A DNA stretch of 64,000 nucleotides from Limibacter armeniacum (GCF_036880985.1 NZ_JBAJNO010000009.1:930001-994000), one strand, 5' to 3'; positions 1 through 10,064 are shown, numbered from the stretch's first letter. Program-made: numbers and translations. The notes: generated from the letters alone by a model not told the origin.

Positions 1-260
1 TTGAATCTCCTCCAGAAGTATTATCAGAACCGCCATTGTCTGTACCAGTATCACCTCCTCCTGAAGAATCTGATCCTCCATTGTCAGTTCCGGTACTATC
101 ACCCGAATCGCCGTTGTCTGTACTTGAATCTCCGCCTGATGATGTATTATCAGAACCACCATTGTCTGTTTCAGAACCACTGTTGTCACTGCCACCAGCA
201 ACACCATCCTCTTCTGTTACGGCATCACCTGTATCAGCTTCTGATCCATCTTCTGGAGTA
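1..260 (-). repeat. Minisatellite-like repeat encoding Ser/Gly/Asp/Asn linker
   Basis: Imperfect tandem units of roughly 40-50 bases encode repeated TDNGGSDN / SSGGD segments of the truncated lipoprotein. Copies differ mainly by synonymous changes. The array continues past the left edge, so its full copy number is unknown. Confidence 0.7.
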
Positions 261-367
261 GTTAGTTCTGTTGAAGGTCCTTTTTCTGTTTCATCATTTT
301 CTGAACACGAAGGGAATGCCATCAGCATGGCACAAACGCACGAAATCGATAATAGAGTTTTCTTCAT
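1..367 (-). CDS. Repeat-rich lipoprotein, truncated at window start
   Basis: About 122 N-terminal codons are visible and the frame is still open at base 1, so the C-terminus lies outside the window. Residues 1-20 look like a signal peptide ending in AFPSC, giving a probable lipidated Cys21. The next residues, SENDE, are acidic, as in Bacteroidota lipoprotein export signals, which suggests surface exposure (inference). From about residue 30 the protein is almost only Ser, Gly, Asp, Thr, Asn and Glu, with imperfect repeats of the type TDNGGSDNTSGGDS. This looks like a flexible linker before an unseen domain. No function can be assigned. The gene is divergent from thiC. Confidence 0.8.
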   Translation of the reverse strand, partial: MKKTLLSISCVCAMLMAFPSCSENDETEKGPSTELTTPEDGSEADTGDAVTEEDGVAGGSDNSGSETDNGGSDNTSSGGDSSTDNGDSGDSTGTDNGGSDSSGGGDTGTDNGGSDNTSGGDS

Positions 368-789
368 TGTATTTTGTTTGTTGGCTGTTTAGCGACGCTG
401 AGTTTAATTAGGTATCAATGCTGGCTACTCAACGGGTTAAACGCTGGTTATAATTGTAATTATTTAAGTTAAGTATGGCTAGAAGCCACCTATCTAATGT
501 TCAATGTTATGAAGCAATATTAATAAACAGGATCTAGATATTGGATTTATTTATTTAATGATTGCATGATTCCACTTTTTCAAAGTCTGTGCCACAATGT
601 TGTTAACCAAACAAATAAAATGTTAACAGAATTATAAAATAATTAAACACAGTCCTCTGATTATCAATAAGAAGTTCAAACAACAATCATAACTTCTGAT
701 CAGTAGTCCTCTCATGAAGAGCAATAAGCTATATCAGTTCCTCCATGTACTTTTTTCGTATTCCATCTAAATTCTGTTAACTTAAGCTC
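368..789. other. Intergenic region between divergent lipoprotein and thiC
   Basis: AT-rich spacer of about 420 bases. It must contain promoters for the leftward lipoprotein and the rightward riboswitch/thiC transcript. No convincing -7/-33 pair, ORF or RNA gene was recognised. Confidence 0.5.
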
Positions 790-878
790 GCTTTAGGGGT
801 GTTCCACATCGTCATGATGTCGGAACTGAGAACTTACCCTTTGAACCTGACGCAGTTAGTACTGCCGTAGGGAAAAGC
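790..878 (+). promoter_or_regulatory. TPP riboswitch (THI element)
   Basis: The conserved TPP aptamer pieces are present in order: AGGGGTG near 795, CTGAGA near 826, ACCCTTTGAACCTGA near 837-850, CAGTTAGTACTG near 853-864, and GTAGGGAA near 867-874. A P1 helix can be drawn between 790-794 (GCTTT) and 874-878 (AAAGC). The element lies in front of thiC, which makes the pyrimidine moiety of thiamine, so feedback by thiamine pyrophosphate is expected from the known behaviour of this family. Confidence 0.95.
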
Positions 879-920
879 TGGAAGTGTACTGATATGGAAA
901 ATCCCATATCTGGCTTCCTG
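879..920 (+). promoter_or_regulatory. Hairpin after TPP aptamer (possible expression platform)
   Basis: Directly after the aptamer, GATATGG (891-897) pairs with CCATATC (904-910) inside an outer GGAAG/CTTCC pairing. No T-run follows at once; the nearest is near 951-959. It could be part of the switching region or a weak terminator. The mechanism cannot be decided from sequence alone. Confidence 0.5.
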
Positions 921-937
921 TCTATTCATTCCTCTAA

Positions 938-2914
<1,977 letters not shown>

Positions 2915-2922
2915 GTGTAAAT

Positions 2923-2958
2923 AAAAAAACGGTAGTGTATAGCACACTACCGTTTTGA
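2923..2958. terminator. Bidirectional terminator between thiC and the SDR gene
   Basis: An 11-bp perfect stem (2928-2938 with 2944-2954) and a 5-base loop, flanked by an A-run on the left and T-run on the right. It can serve both convergent genes. Confidence 0.88.
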
Positions 2959-2971
2959 TTTATTGCATTTC

Positions 2972-3667
2972 TTAGATATCCCCTAACTGTGGACGTATCA
3001 CAATATCTTCTACCACTGACCTTTCAGAAAGAATATAGGAAGCAAATACAATATCTGCGATATCTTCTGACTTACTGAAACGCTCTTCAGGAAGGTCTAC
3101 CCCATCCCAGCTTGCCGTACGGGTAGCACCCGGCATTACTGTTGTCACCTTTACATCATACGGTTTCATCTCTTCTCTCAAACAACGGGACATTCCCAAC
3201 ATGGCATGTTTGGAAATTGCATATGTACCTCCATTGGTATAAGCCATAAAGCTTGCCACTGATGCAATATTGAAGACATGACCTTTCTTTCTTTCCATCA
3301 TTTCCTTGACAAAACCTTTCGTAATGTAATAAGCACTGAAAAGGTTCGTATGCATCATCAGCTCAAAAGTACTGTCTTCTTCTTCATGAATGGAACCGGG
3401 AATAAAAACACCCGTATTGTTAACCAATACGTCAACCGGTTGTCCAATACGATGCACAAACTCTATAAACTTTTTTGCATCTTCCTTTACAGACAGGTCT
3501 GAGGATTGTACATATACTTCAACGCCATAAGTTTCCTCCACCTCTTTCTTCAGTGCCATCAAGGTATCAAGTGAACGGGAGCATACCGCTATATTATGTC
3601 CTTCTTTGGCAAATCTGTGAACGATGGCTTTACCAATACCTTTTGAACCTCCGGTTACGACAATCAT
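2972..3667 (-). CDS. Short-chain dehydrogenase/reductase (SDR)
   Basis: A 231-residue classical SDR with a Rossmann fold. The NAD(P)-binding glycine motif TGGSKGIG is at residues 5-12, the NNTG motif at 83-86, and the catalytic residues Ser136, Tyr149 and Lys153 (YAISK) have normal spacing. Arg31 after the second strand suggests NADP preference (inference). The substrate cannot be told; relatives include 3-oxoacyl-ACP reductase-like and sepiapterin-reductase-like enzymes. It is a single gene convergent with thiC and divergent from mlaE. Confidence 0.85.
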   Translation of the reverse strand: MIVVTGGSKGIGKAIVHRFAKEGHNIAVCSRSLDTLMALKKEVEETYGVEVYVQSSDLSVKEDAKKFIEFVHRIGQPVDVLVNNTGVFIPGSIHEEEDSTFELMMHTNLFSAYYITKGFVKEMMERKKGHVFNIASVASFMAYTNGGTYAISKHAMLGMSRCLREEMKPYDVKVTTVMPGATRTASWDGVDLPEERFSKSEDIADIVFASYILSERSVVEDIVIRPQLGDI

Positions 3668-3724
3668 AATAAAAATATTCTATGTTAATTTTATCCGTGA
3701 AACTTCAGTGTTTGAAAACTCTAC

Positions 3725-3732
3725 TATCTTTG
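3725..3732 (+). promoter_or_regulatory. Candidate -7 box (TATCTTTG) for mlaE-mlaF
   Basis: An exact match to the Bacteroidota -7 consensus TAnnTTTG about 90 bases before mlaE. A well-spaced -33 TTTG is not obvious. Transcription would start near 3739 and give a leader of about 80 bases that contains a strong hairpin. Confidence 0.5.
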
Positions 3733-3760
3733 TGAGAGTTGCGTTATAGGAAAGATACAA

Positions 3761-3783
3761 AACTGCATGCATTTCATGCAGTT
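3761..3783 (+). promoter_or_regulatory. Perfect hairpin in the mlaE leader
   Basis: AACTGCATG (3761-3769) and CATGCAGTT (3775-3783) form a perfect 9-bp inverted repeat around a 5-base loop. There is no T-run after it, so it is not a standard terminator. It could be an operator or an mRNA-stability or regulatory structure. Confidence 0.5.
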
Positions 3784-3820
3784 GTTTGAACAAAGGTAAA
3801 ATAAAAACAATCCAATTTGA

Positions 3821-4549
3821 ATGAAAACCTTAGGGAGATATATGCTCTTTATGGGAAAGCTGTTTGTCAACAGGGAACCCATCAAAGTTTATTGGCAAAG
3901 ATTTGTGGATGAATGTATCCAAGTCGGAAACAACTCTATTTTTATCGTATCTATTATCTCGTTATTCGTAGGTGCGGTGATCGTGGTTCAGATGCTTAAC
4001 GCACTCGACAACCCACTGATTCCTATCACAATCGTTGGTTTTGCAGAAAGGGAAATGGTCGTACTGGAGTTTGCTCCAACCGTTACTGCCATTATTTTGG
4101 CAGGTAAAGTAGGCTCCAACATTGCCAGTGAATTAGGTACCATGCGCATCTCAGAACAGATTGATGCCTTGGAGGTAATGGGTATCAATTCAGCTTCGTA
4201 CTTGGTGCTACCTAAGATTATTGCAGGTATTGTAATGTTCCCTCCTCTTGTCATTCTTTCAGCATCTTTAAGTGTTGCTGGTGGTTACATTCTGATCATC
4301 CTGACCAAGCTGATGACACTGGAAGACTACATTAATGGTCTCAGAATGCAATTTGACCCTTTCACAGTTCCTTTTGCCCTGATTAAGGCATTTGTATTCG
4401 GGTTTATTGTTACTTCGGTTTCTGCATTTGAAGGATACCATACCAAAGGCGGTGCATTGGAAGTAGGACAATCTTCAACCAAAGCCTTCAACAATAGCAG
4501 CATCCTGATTCTGTTTGCTGACTTGTTGCTTGCCAACCTACTTCTCTAA
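3821..4549 (+). CDS. mlaE: MlaE-family ABC transporter permease
   Basis: The 242-residue integral membrane protein has the MlaE/YrbE layout: hydrophobic segments near residues 38-60, 85-110, 135-165 and 185-235, and the family-typical stretch AGKVGSNIASELGTMR followed by EQIDALEVMGI. With MlaF it forms the inner-membrane core of an MCE-type lipid transporter that moves phospholipid between the membranes. It is followed after 19 bases by the ATPase gene, so the two are co-transcribed. The MCE substrate-binding subunit MlaD is not next to them, so it must lie elsewhere. Confidence 0.9.
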   Translation: MKTLGRYMLFMGKLFVNREPIKVYWQRFVDECIQVGNNSIFIVSIISLFVGAVIVVQMLNALDNPLIPITIVGFAEREMVVLEFAPTVTAIILAGKVGSNIASELGTMRISEQIDALEVMGINSASYLVLPKIIAGIVMFPPLVILSASLSVAGGYILIILTKLMTLEDYINGLRMQFDPFTVPFALIKAFVFGFIVTSVSAFEGYHTKGGALEVGQSSTKAFNNSSILILFADLLLANLLL

Positions 4550-4568
4550 CTAACCAGATTATCGAGCT

Positions 4569-5321
4569 ATGATTGAGATCAAAAACATAAAGAAATCATT
4601 CAACGGGAAAGAAATTCTGAAAGGTATCAATGCAACCTTTGAACAAGGTAGAACCAACATGATTATCGGTGCCAGTGGTACAGGTAAAAGTGTGTTGCTA
4701 AAATGCATTGTTGGACTAATAGAACCTGATGAAGGAGCCGTTGAATTCAATGGCAGAAATTTCTACAAATCCGATCGGGAAACCAAGAAGCAAATACGCC
4801 GTGAGATTGGGATGCTTTTCCAAGGTGGAGCCTTGTTTGACTCCAAAACGGTAGCTGAGAATGTCCGCTTTCCGCTAGACATGCTGACTACAATGCCCTT
4901 GGATGAAAAGTTGGACAGAGTAAATACCTGCCTGAAACGTGTTGGCCTTGACCATGCAATGGAAAGAATGCCATCCGAGATCAGTGGTGGTATGCAGAAA
5001 CGTGTCGGCATTGCCCGTGCTATTGTGATGAACTCACAATACCTTTTCTGTGATGAACCAAACTCAGGACTCGACCCCAACACTTCCCTGATGATTGATA
5101 ACCTGATCCATGAGATCACGCACGAATATAACCTGACAACCATTGTCGTATCACACGATATGAACTCTGTAATGGAAATTGGTGAATATATCATGTTTAT
5201 GCATGAAGGGCATAAGCTATGGGAAGGAAACAATGACAATATCCTGGATGCAGATTGTCCAGAACTTCAGAAGTTCCTGTTCTCCAATAAATTGGTTAGA
5301 AAATTCAAGGAAGAGCACTAA
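4569..5321 (+). CDS. mlaF: MlaF-family ABC transporter ATPase
   Basis: A 250-residue cytoplasmic ABC ATPase with Walker A GASGTGKS at residues 34-41, signature ISGGMQKR near residue 140, Walker B ending in FCDEPNSGLDP, and an H-loop histidine in VVSHD. The FQGGALFDS segment and the GGMQKR signature are typical of the MlaF/Ttg2A subfamily. It powers the MlaE permease encoded just upstream. The unit ends at a strong terminator. Confidence 0.92.
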   Translation: MIEIKNIKKSFNGKEILKGINATFEQGRTNMIIGASGTGKSVLLKCIVGLIEPDEGAVEFNGRNFYKSDRETKKQIRREIGMLFQGGALFDSKTVAENVRFPLDMLTTMPLDEKLDRVNTCLKRVGLDHAMERMPSEISGGMQKRVGIARAIVMNSQYLFCDEPNSGLDPNTSLMIDNLIHEITHEYNLTTIVVSHDMNSVMEIGEYIMFMHEGHKLWEGNNDNILDADCPELQKFLFSNKLVRKFKEEH

Positions 5322-5348
5322 TCAATTCTCAGCTAACATTTAGCACTA

Positions 5349-5386
5349 AACCCCTTGTTCTAATCTGTAGAACAAGGGGTTTTTTA
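5349..5386 (+). terminator. Terminator of mlaE-mlaF
   Basis: A stem of AACCCCTTGTTCT with AGAACAAGGGGTT and a 7-base loop, followed by a T-run. Confidence 0.92.
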
Positions 5387-5495
5387 ATGTTAACACCCCT
5401 GCCGCAGGAATATCAAAAACAATGATTTTGTTAATAATGGAAGAAAACACATAAAATTTACCCGTTTATTTAGATCATTTTTAAATAAAAAATTG

Positions 5496-5503
5496 TACGT
5501 TTG
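5496..5503 (+). promoter_or_regulatory. Candidate -7 box (TACGTTTG) for the Cys-rich microprotein gene
   Basis: An exact TAnnTTTG match 66 bases upstream of the ATG at 5569. The predicted transcript would start near 5510, just before the palindromic box at 5517-5533. Confidence 0.55.
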
Positions 5504-5516
5504 GGACATGATTTAT

Positions 5517-5533
5517 TTAGATTAAGTCTAATC
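5517..5533. promoter_or_regulatory. Palindromic candidate operator TTAGATTAAGTCTAATC
   Basis: Two nested inverted repeats overlap here: TTAGA with TCTAA, and GATTA with TAATC. The box sits at the predicted transcription start of the Cys-rich gene. Its form resembles sites of DtxR- or Fur-type metal regulators, but the binding protein is an inference. Confidence 0.45.
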
Positions 5534-5568
5534 AAGGAACACACACTAGCTTATTATCTCTAATACTC

Positions 5569-5736
5569 ATGGACGTTACAAGAAACTTTTGCAACACAAC
5601 TAGCCAACAACTTCTGGAGATGCTTAATATGGACACGGCTTTTGATACTGCCGAATGTTCTTGTGAAGGAAAAAAGAAGTGCTGTAAGAAATACAAAAAG
5701 AAAGGCAAACACTGTAAGAGTTGCCCTATCAAGTAA
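5569..5736 (+). CDS. Cys- and Lys-rich microprotein (55 aa)
   Basis: This short gene encodes 55 residues. The N-terminal half is ordinary, with one Cys (C8) and an amphipathic stretch SQQLLEMLNM. The C-terminal half is packed with cysteine and lysine: C30, C32, C38, C39, C49 and C52, as CSC-x5-CC-x9-C-x2-C. This pattern suggests metal or Fe-S binding, or a redox role, but no named family is recognised with certainty. Reality of the gene is supported by a good -7 box upstream, a palindromic box at the predicted start site, and a terminator just after the stop codon. It is a monocistronic unit. Confidence 0.75.
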   Translation: MDVTRNFCNTTSQQLLEMLNMDTAFDTAECSCEGKKKCCKKYKKKGKHCKSCPIK

Positions 5737-5748
5737 TAAGATATTGAA

Positions 5749-5799
5749 GAAGCTGAAAGAATCTGTCAGGTTTGACTAACATCCTCTTTCAGCTTTTTT
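5749..5799. terminator. Terminator after the Cys-rich gene
   Basis: AGCTGAAAG (5751-5759) pairs with CTTTCAGCT (5786-5794), followed by a T-run. It lies between convergent genes (the MscS gene ends at 5798 on the other strand). Confidence 0.75.
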
Positions 5800-6619
5800 A
5801 TGCATTATTATGAACGTGTACATCCATTTGTGGGAATGGGATATTGATACCCTGCTCATTAAATGCGTTGTAAACTTTTTTGTTCATATCAAAAAACACT
5901 GGCCAAAGGTCTCCACTCTTTGTCCATACCCTCACCACTAGGTTTACAGAGCTATCTGCCAATGCAGAAACAGCTATAAAAGGCTCAGGTGTTTCGTGTA
6001 TCCGCTCATCCTGAGCGATCAATCCTCTCAGAATCTCCTGTGCTTTATCCACATTATCACCGTATCCTATACCAAACGTCCACTCTACCCGTCGATTTGG
6101 CTCAACAGAGTAATTCGTTAGTGTGCCTGTAGAAAGCGGTCCATTGGGAATATAGATCGTTTTGTTATCCCCTGTCTTCAAGATTGTCACAAAAATCTGA
6201 ATCTCTTTCACCACTCCCATAAATCCCTGAGCCTCCACAAAATCCCCTACCTTAAAAGGCTTGAATATCAAGATCATGACACCACCTGCAAAGTTCTGCA
6301 AGGTTCCCGATAACGCCATTCCAATTGCTAAGCCTGCTGCACCTAAAATAGCAACAAAGGACGTCATCTCGATACCCATTGTACTTAATACAGCAATGAC
6401 TAGCAGCACCTTCATCAGCATATTGAAAAGGCCACCCAGAAAAGGCTTCAGGCTTGGGTCAAGGTTTCGCTTATCCAGTTGTCGCTTAATCATGGCAGTG
6501 AGTGCTTTCACAACCCAAAGACCAATAATCAGGACAATAATGGCGGCCACCAGTTTTGGACCATATTCAAAAATCAGGTCCTTCAGTTTTTCAGAGTAGT
6601 TATAAAGGTTATCTCCCAT
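5798..6619 (-). CDS. mscS: Small-conductance mechanosensitive channel, MscS family
   Basis: A 273-residue inner-membrane channel, close to the minimal MscS length. It has transmembrane segments near residues 20-40, 60-80 and 86-110. The third is Gly/Ala-rich (GAAGLAIGMALSG) and forms the pore, followed by LQNFAGGVMI. The soluble beta domain with FKVGDFVE and the alpha/beta C-terminal domain follow. It releases solutes under osmotic downshock. It is a single gene converging on the Cys-rich microprotein. Confidence 0.92.
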   Translation of the reverse strand: MGDNLYNYSEKLKDLIFEYGPKLVAAIIVLIIGLWVVKALTAMIKRQLDKRNLDPSLKPFLGGLFNMLMKVLLVIAVLSTMGIEMTSFVAILGAAGLAIGMALSGTLQNFAGGVMILIFKPFKVGDFVEAQGFMGVVKEIQIFVTILKTGDNKTIYIPNGPLSTGTLTNYSVEPNRRVEWTFGIGYGDNVDKAQEILRGLIAQDERIHETPEPFIAVSALADSSVNLVVRVWTKSGDLWPVFFDMNKKVYNAFNEQGINIPFPQMDVHVHNNA

Positions 6620-6693
6620 TATGGAATTGATTTAATTGATTGAAGTATTTTGATATAAAAAGGTTCAAGCGGGAGGGGTTTCTAGCTTTTCCT

Positions 6694-6726
6694 ATTAAAA
6701 AGATAGAACATTTCAATGAAATGTTA
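6694..6726 (-). terminator. Weak terminator after the MpaB-like gene
   Basis: On the minus strand an 8-bp palindromic hairpin (6707-6725, AACATTTC/GAAATGTT) is followed by CTATCTTTTT. The stem is AT-rich, so strength is uncertain. Confidence 0.45.
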
Positions 6727-6770
6727 AATAACTGAAGGTAAAATTGATAGGCTGATTCTAGAAATGATCC

Positions 6771-7637
6771 CTACCCATGAATAGGACATTTCCCCTTTGG
6801 AAAAGTTCCTAGTGACTCAATAGCATAACCAGCAGGATAGGTTGGTCGCTTACGAGTAGTAGTCAGTACCGGCGTTTTCCGTTTTGGCAACATCCTCAAT
6901 ATGCCAGCCCTTAATTGCATCCCTTTTCCCACCATTTTTCGCAGCCATTTAGGCGGATGGGGAAACTTCATTGCATCAAGCAACGGATTGTCCATCATGG
7001 CATACACCACATACCTACCTAAAGGAAAAAATACCTTAGGCATATAAAAACCCAAAAGCAGGTTTACTGTAATATTTCCGATTACCTGATTGGAAGACTC
7101 AAAGCGAAAGTGCTTCTCTTCAAAACGTCTATTGAAGTCTTCAAAAGCGTCATACGTCTCAGGCATACCTTTGATGTTCATGCGCCTGCCTACCTCACAC
7201 CAAAAATAGAAAGAAGCCATTTTTTCCTTTTCTGACAATGGTCTCCATCCATACTTTGCATTCCATCTAATAGGCTCAAATATAAAGGTACTCAGGACAT
7301 AGAGCATATCCTCATTACCGATATTGTAATAATTATGCATAGCATTCATTCTCCTGAATGCTTTTTTTCCTCGCTCACTGTTATAGCCGTTTTCTGAGAT
7401 TTCAGCCAAAATCAGTTCCGTATCATCATAACGTTTCATCGGATGCTGCTGAAACTCTCCGGTCTCTTCCAATAACTTTGAAATGGACGGTACCGCAAAA
7501 GTTCGGAAAAGTGCAAATTCCAATGCCTTCTCAGTGTCCCACCAAAACACCTGAGTTCCTAAATAGAATACAATTCTCTGATGGTCTTTTACAGGGTCTA
7601 ATTGCTCAATTAGTTTGGTAGGACTAAGTTTTTTCAT
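6771..7637 (-). CDS. MpaB-like oxygenase (DUF2236 family)
   Basis: The 288-residue protein matches the oxygenase MpaB / rubber-oxygenase-like family by its central segment RRMNAMHNYYNIGNEDMLYV and the following TFIFEPIRW. In characterised relatives, conserved His residues in this kind of segment bind a b-type haem. No signal peptide is visible, and the hydrophobic stretch near residues 185-215 may associate with membrane. The physiological substrate is unknown. It stands alone, with a weak terminator after it, so context gives no further hint. Confidence 0.75.
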   Translation of the reverse strand: MKKLSPTKLIEQLDPVKDHQRIVFYLGTQVFWWDTEKALEFALFRTFAVPSISKLLEETGEFQQHPMKRYDDTELILAEISENGYNSERGKKAFRRMNAMHNYYNIGNEDMLYVLSTFIFEPIRWNAKYGWRPLSEKEKMASFYFWCEVGRRMNIKGMPETYDAFEDFNRRFEEKHFRFESSNQVIGNITVNLLLGFYMPKVFFPLGRYVVYAMMDNPLLDAMKFPHPPKWLRKMVGKGMQLRAGILRMLPKRKTPVLTTTRKRPTYPAGYAIESLGTFPKGKCPIHG

Positions 7638-7735
7638 TGATATAATTGCTTTAGTAAAATGCTACTTACCTGATTAGATACAGTTTAATCTACATAATTT
7701 CACATTGAGCTACGAATTTATTTTCCTTAAATAGT

Positions 7736-7770
7736 AAAAAGCCACCCCAAAAGGCTTGAGGCGGCTTTTT
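7736..7770 (-). terminator. Terminator of the epimerase-NlpC/P60 unit
   Basis: AAAAAGCCACC (7736-7746) pairs with GGCGGCTTTTT (7760-7770). On the minus strand the one imperfect pair becomes a G-U wobble and a T-run follows, so it serves the leftward operon. Confidence 0.8.
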
Positions 7771-7795
7771 ACTATATTTTCGATCAACCTATCGG

Positions 7796-8983
7796 TTATA
7801 ATGCTTTTGATATTTTTAAGTCAATCGTCTCTTTCAGGTTTTTGCTACCCAAAACTCTTTTCACATGCAACAGCCTATTGAGGTTATACTCATCATAGTT
7901 TTCAGCAGTAGAGTCTACACTGCTGATTCTTACATGTCCTGAAGAGTGAATAAACGATTGGTTCCCTATCCACATACCTACATGTGTCACTTTCTCAGTA
8001 GTGGAATCCGTTGCTCCTCTTCCGAAAAACAGCAGGTCTCCATCCTGAAGATTAGCAAAATTATTAAGAGTATCAATCTCATCTCCAATACGTACCTGTT
8101 GCGATGCATCTCTTGGTAGAAGCAAACCATTAGCAAAGTATACTCCTCCAGTAAAACCGCTACAGTCTACACCTTTATAAGAATTCCCCCCCCAGTTGTA
8201 TGGCAGCCCCAAATATGTCTTGGCTGTATTGACCAGATTTTCTTGTGTAAGTACTCTTGTCTGTTTCCATTCCTCGATTGGCATTGCCTCACTTTTCAGG
8301 ACGAAGCCTTCACGGCCATCTGGGAATTCTACTTTATATCGGTGTGTCTGTGTTTCTTTCAGTGCCAACAAGTTACCATATACAATATCAGAGACCGTCT
8401 TTTCCTTATCAAAAGTATTTTCATACACAAAGCCAGTAGGTTTGGTATAAATTACTTTAGGCCTGCTATCCCAACTTTGTTTTGCCTCACTTGTAGCCAA
8501 CTCAATTGAACCGTTACTGATCCACCCAATATAATGGTCTGTTGTCTGGACACGGTACCAACTTCCCTCCTTTTCCAATACTTTCAGGACTTCTCCCATC
8601 GTAGCCTGCTTGGCCATTCCAGCTGAGTGACTACCCCTTACCCGCATATTGGCAACCGAGATATTGACTACAGCAAAATGATTATCTCCTAGTTCTGCCT
8701 CAGGAAGTAACTCCATTCTGTCAATCACTTCACCTTTTTCTGAAAGTGCCTTCAATACAGCCTCCTTTACTTCTGGCATATCCGTTTTACCCAACAGCAC
8801 CAACTTTCCTTCCTCCAGTTTCAAAACAGGTTCTGCAACAGCCAAGCGCTTATCAGATACATGCTCATTAATTACTTGGTCTGTCAATTCTTCCAAGCTT
8901 TTAAGACGCTCTTCCGCTTGTCCATTACAGCTATACAAGGCAACAGCCAATACCACACTGCTAGTCCACTTTAAAAATTTCAT
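7796..8983 (-). CDS. NlpC/P60 murein-peptide endopeptidase lipoprotein with SH3 domains
   Basis: The 395-residue protein starts with a lipoprotein signal (ALYSC, Cys19). Two bacterial SH3-like domains follow, about residues 105-165 and 175-235. The C-terminal NlpC/P60 domain has Cys274 (GVDCSGF), His334 (THVGMWIG) and His346 (FIHSSGHVRI) as the usual catalytic triad. Family members such as YkfC / dipeptidyl-peptidase VI cut gamma-D-Glu-diamino-acid bonds in free murein peptides. The gene lies 61 bases downstream of an L-Ala-D/L-Glu epimerase gene, which fits a pathway that degrades scavenged cell-wall peptides. Confidence 0.9.
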   Translation of the reverse strand: MKFLKWTSSVVLAVALYSCNGQAEERLKSLEELTDQVINEHVSDKRLAVAEPVLKLEEGKLVLLGKTDMPEVKEAVLKALSEKGEVIDRMELLPEAELGDNHFAVVNISVANMRVRGSHSAGMAKQATMGEVLKVLEKEGSWYRVQTTDHYIGWISNGSIELATSEAKQSWDSRPKVIYTKPTGFVYENTFDKEKTVSDIVYGNLLALKETQTHRYKVEFPDGREGFVLKSEAMPIEEWKQTRVLTQENLVNTAKTYLGLPYNWGGNSYKGVDCSGFTGGVYFANGLLLPRDASQQVRIGDEIDTLNNFANLQDGDLLFFGRGATDSTTEKVTHVGMWIGNQSFIHSSGHVRISSVDSTAENYDEYNLNRLLHVKRVLGSKNLKETIDLKISKAL

Positions 8984-9044
8984 CTTACTATCTGTTTATA
9001 TTATTCAGAATGTATTTTGGTTTTAGCTTCTACATTCATTTGGT

Positions 9045-10064
9045 TTATTTCCAATGAGCACCGTTTCCGTATCTCTCAGGGTAAATCACCTTGCCAAAAT
9101 CCAACCTAACTCCTTCAGCGGGGTCTTCCTTTAGCAGGATACTCCCATCCATATCCACATAATCCAACATAGGCAACAGTTGTGCTATTGCGGAGATTCC
9201 CACAGAAGATTCTGTCATACAACCTACCATCACCTTCATATCATGTTGCCTTGCCTTCTCTATCATTCTACGGGCTACCGTTGGACCACCACATTTGGTC
9301 AACTTGATATTGATACCATGAAAATGTCCTACACACTTCTCAACATCTTCTTCCCTGATACAAGATTCATCAGCTACCAAAGGCAATACAGATTGTGCAT
9401 ACACCTTTTTCATCCCTTCCCAGTTCTCTGGCTCCATAGGCTGTTCCACAAATGAAACTCCCATTTCCCTAAATGCGGCTGCATTCTTGACCGTTTCCTC
9501 TACTCCCCAAGCACAATTGGCATCTACACGAAAGTCTGCATCAGAATGCTTACGTAACTCACGGACAATATCGATATCTTCTTTTGTACCTAGCTTGATT
9601 TTATAAACAGGCCAAGGCATTTCTTCCATCTTTGCCACCATATTGGCGATGGTATCTATCCCTATAGTATAATTGGAGAGTGGTAAATTGTGAGGTTTCA
9701 ATCCCCAGTATTGATAAGTCGACTGACCATTCAGCTTCCCATAAAGGTCATAAGCAGCCTCATCCAGTGCACATAACGGAAAAGTGTTCCCTTTCAGTTC
9801 CGCACTAAGCAAAGCATGAAGCTCTTCGGGCGTTCCCCACTCAAAGTACTCCACAATGGCACGTACCGACTCAATCCCTTGTAGAATCTGTGTTTCTGTT
9901 ACACCAAAGTAAGTGTTAACCGTAGCTTCTCCATATCCCATATGTCCTCGTTCCTCAATTGACACAATGATTGAGCGCTGAACATCTCGCTGGCTGTGTG
10001 CTGTCTTAAAAGTATGTTTCAGTGGCAGATCCACTGATTTCATATGTAATTTTCTCATCCTCAC
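9045..10064 (-). CDS. ykfB: L-Ala-D/L-Glu epimerase (enolase superfamily)
   Basis: A 339-residue dipeptide epimerase of the muconate-lactonizing subgroup. Expected catalytic residues are visible: KxK (Lys155/Lys157 in YKIKLG), metal ligands Asp181 (RVDAN), Glu207 (VEQPM) and Asp232 (ADESC), and Lys254 (NIKLTKCGG). It interconverts L-Ala-D-Glu and L-Ala-L-Glu so that ordinary peptidases can finish murein peptides. It is co-oriented with the NlpC/P60 gene 61 bases downstream, as in ykf-type clusters. A terminator lies between it and the upstream serine hydrolase. Exact dipeptide specificity cannot be read from sequence. Confidence 0.9.
   Translation of the reverse strand: MRMRKLHMKSVDLPLKHTFKTAHSQRDVQRSIIVSIEERGHMGYGEATVNTYFGVTETQILQGIESVRAIVEYFEWGTPEELHALLSAELKGNTFPLCALDEAAYDLYGKLNGQSTYQYWGLKPHNLPLSNYTIGIDTIANMVAKMEEMPWPVYKIKLGTKEDIDIVRELRKHSDADFRVDANCAWGVEETVKNAAAFREMGVSFVEQPMEPENWEGMKKVYAQSVLPLVADESCIREEDVEKCVGHFHGINIKLTKCGGPTVARRMIEKARQHDMKVMVGCMTESSVGISAIAQLLPMLDYVDMDGSILLKEDPAEGVRLDFGKVIYPERYGNGAHWK

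Noticed and set aside
1-392. Rightward open frames rich in Pro, Ser and His
   Set aside because: They are the antisense of the lipoprotein repeat on the minus strand, which has a proper start and signal peptide.
4763-5239. 158-codon minus-strand frame
   Set aside because: It lies fully inside mlaF, which has all ABC ATPase motifs; the minus frame has no recognisable domain.
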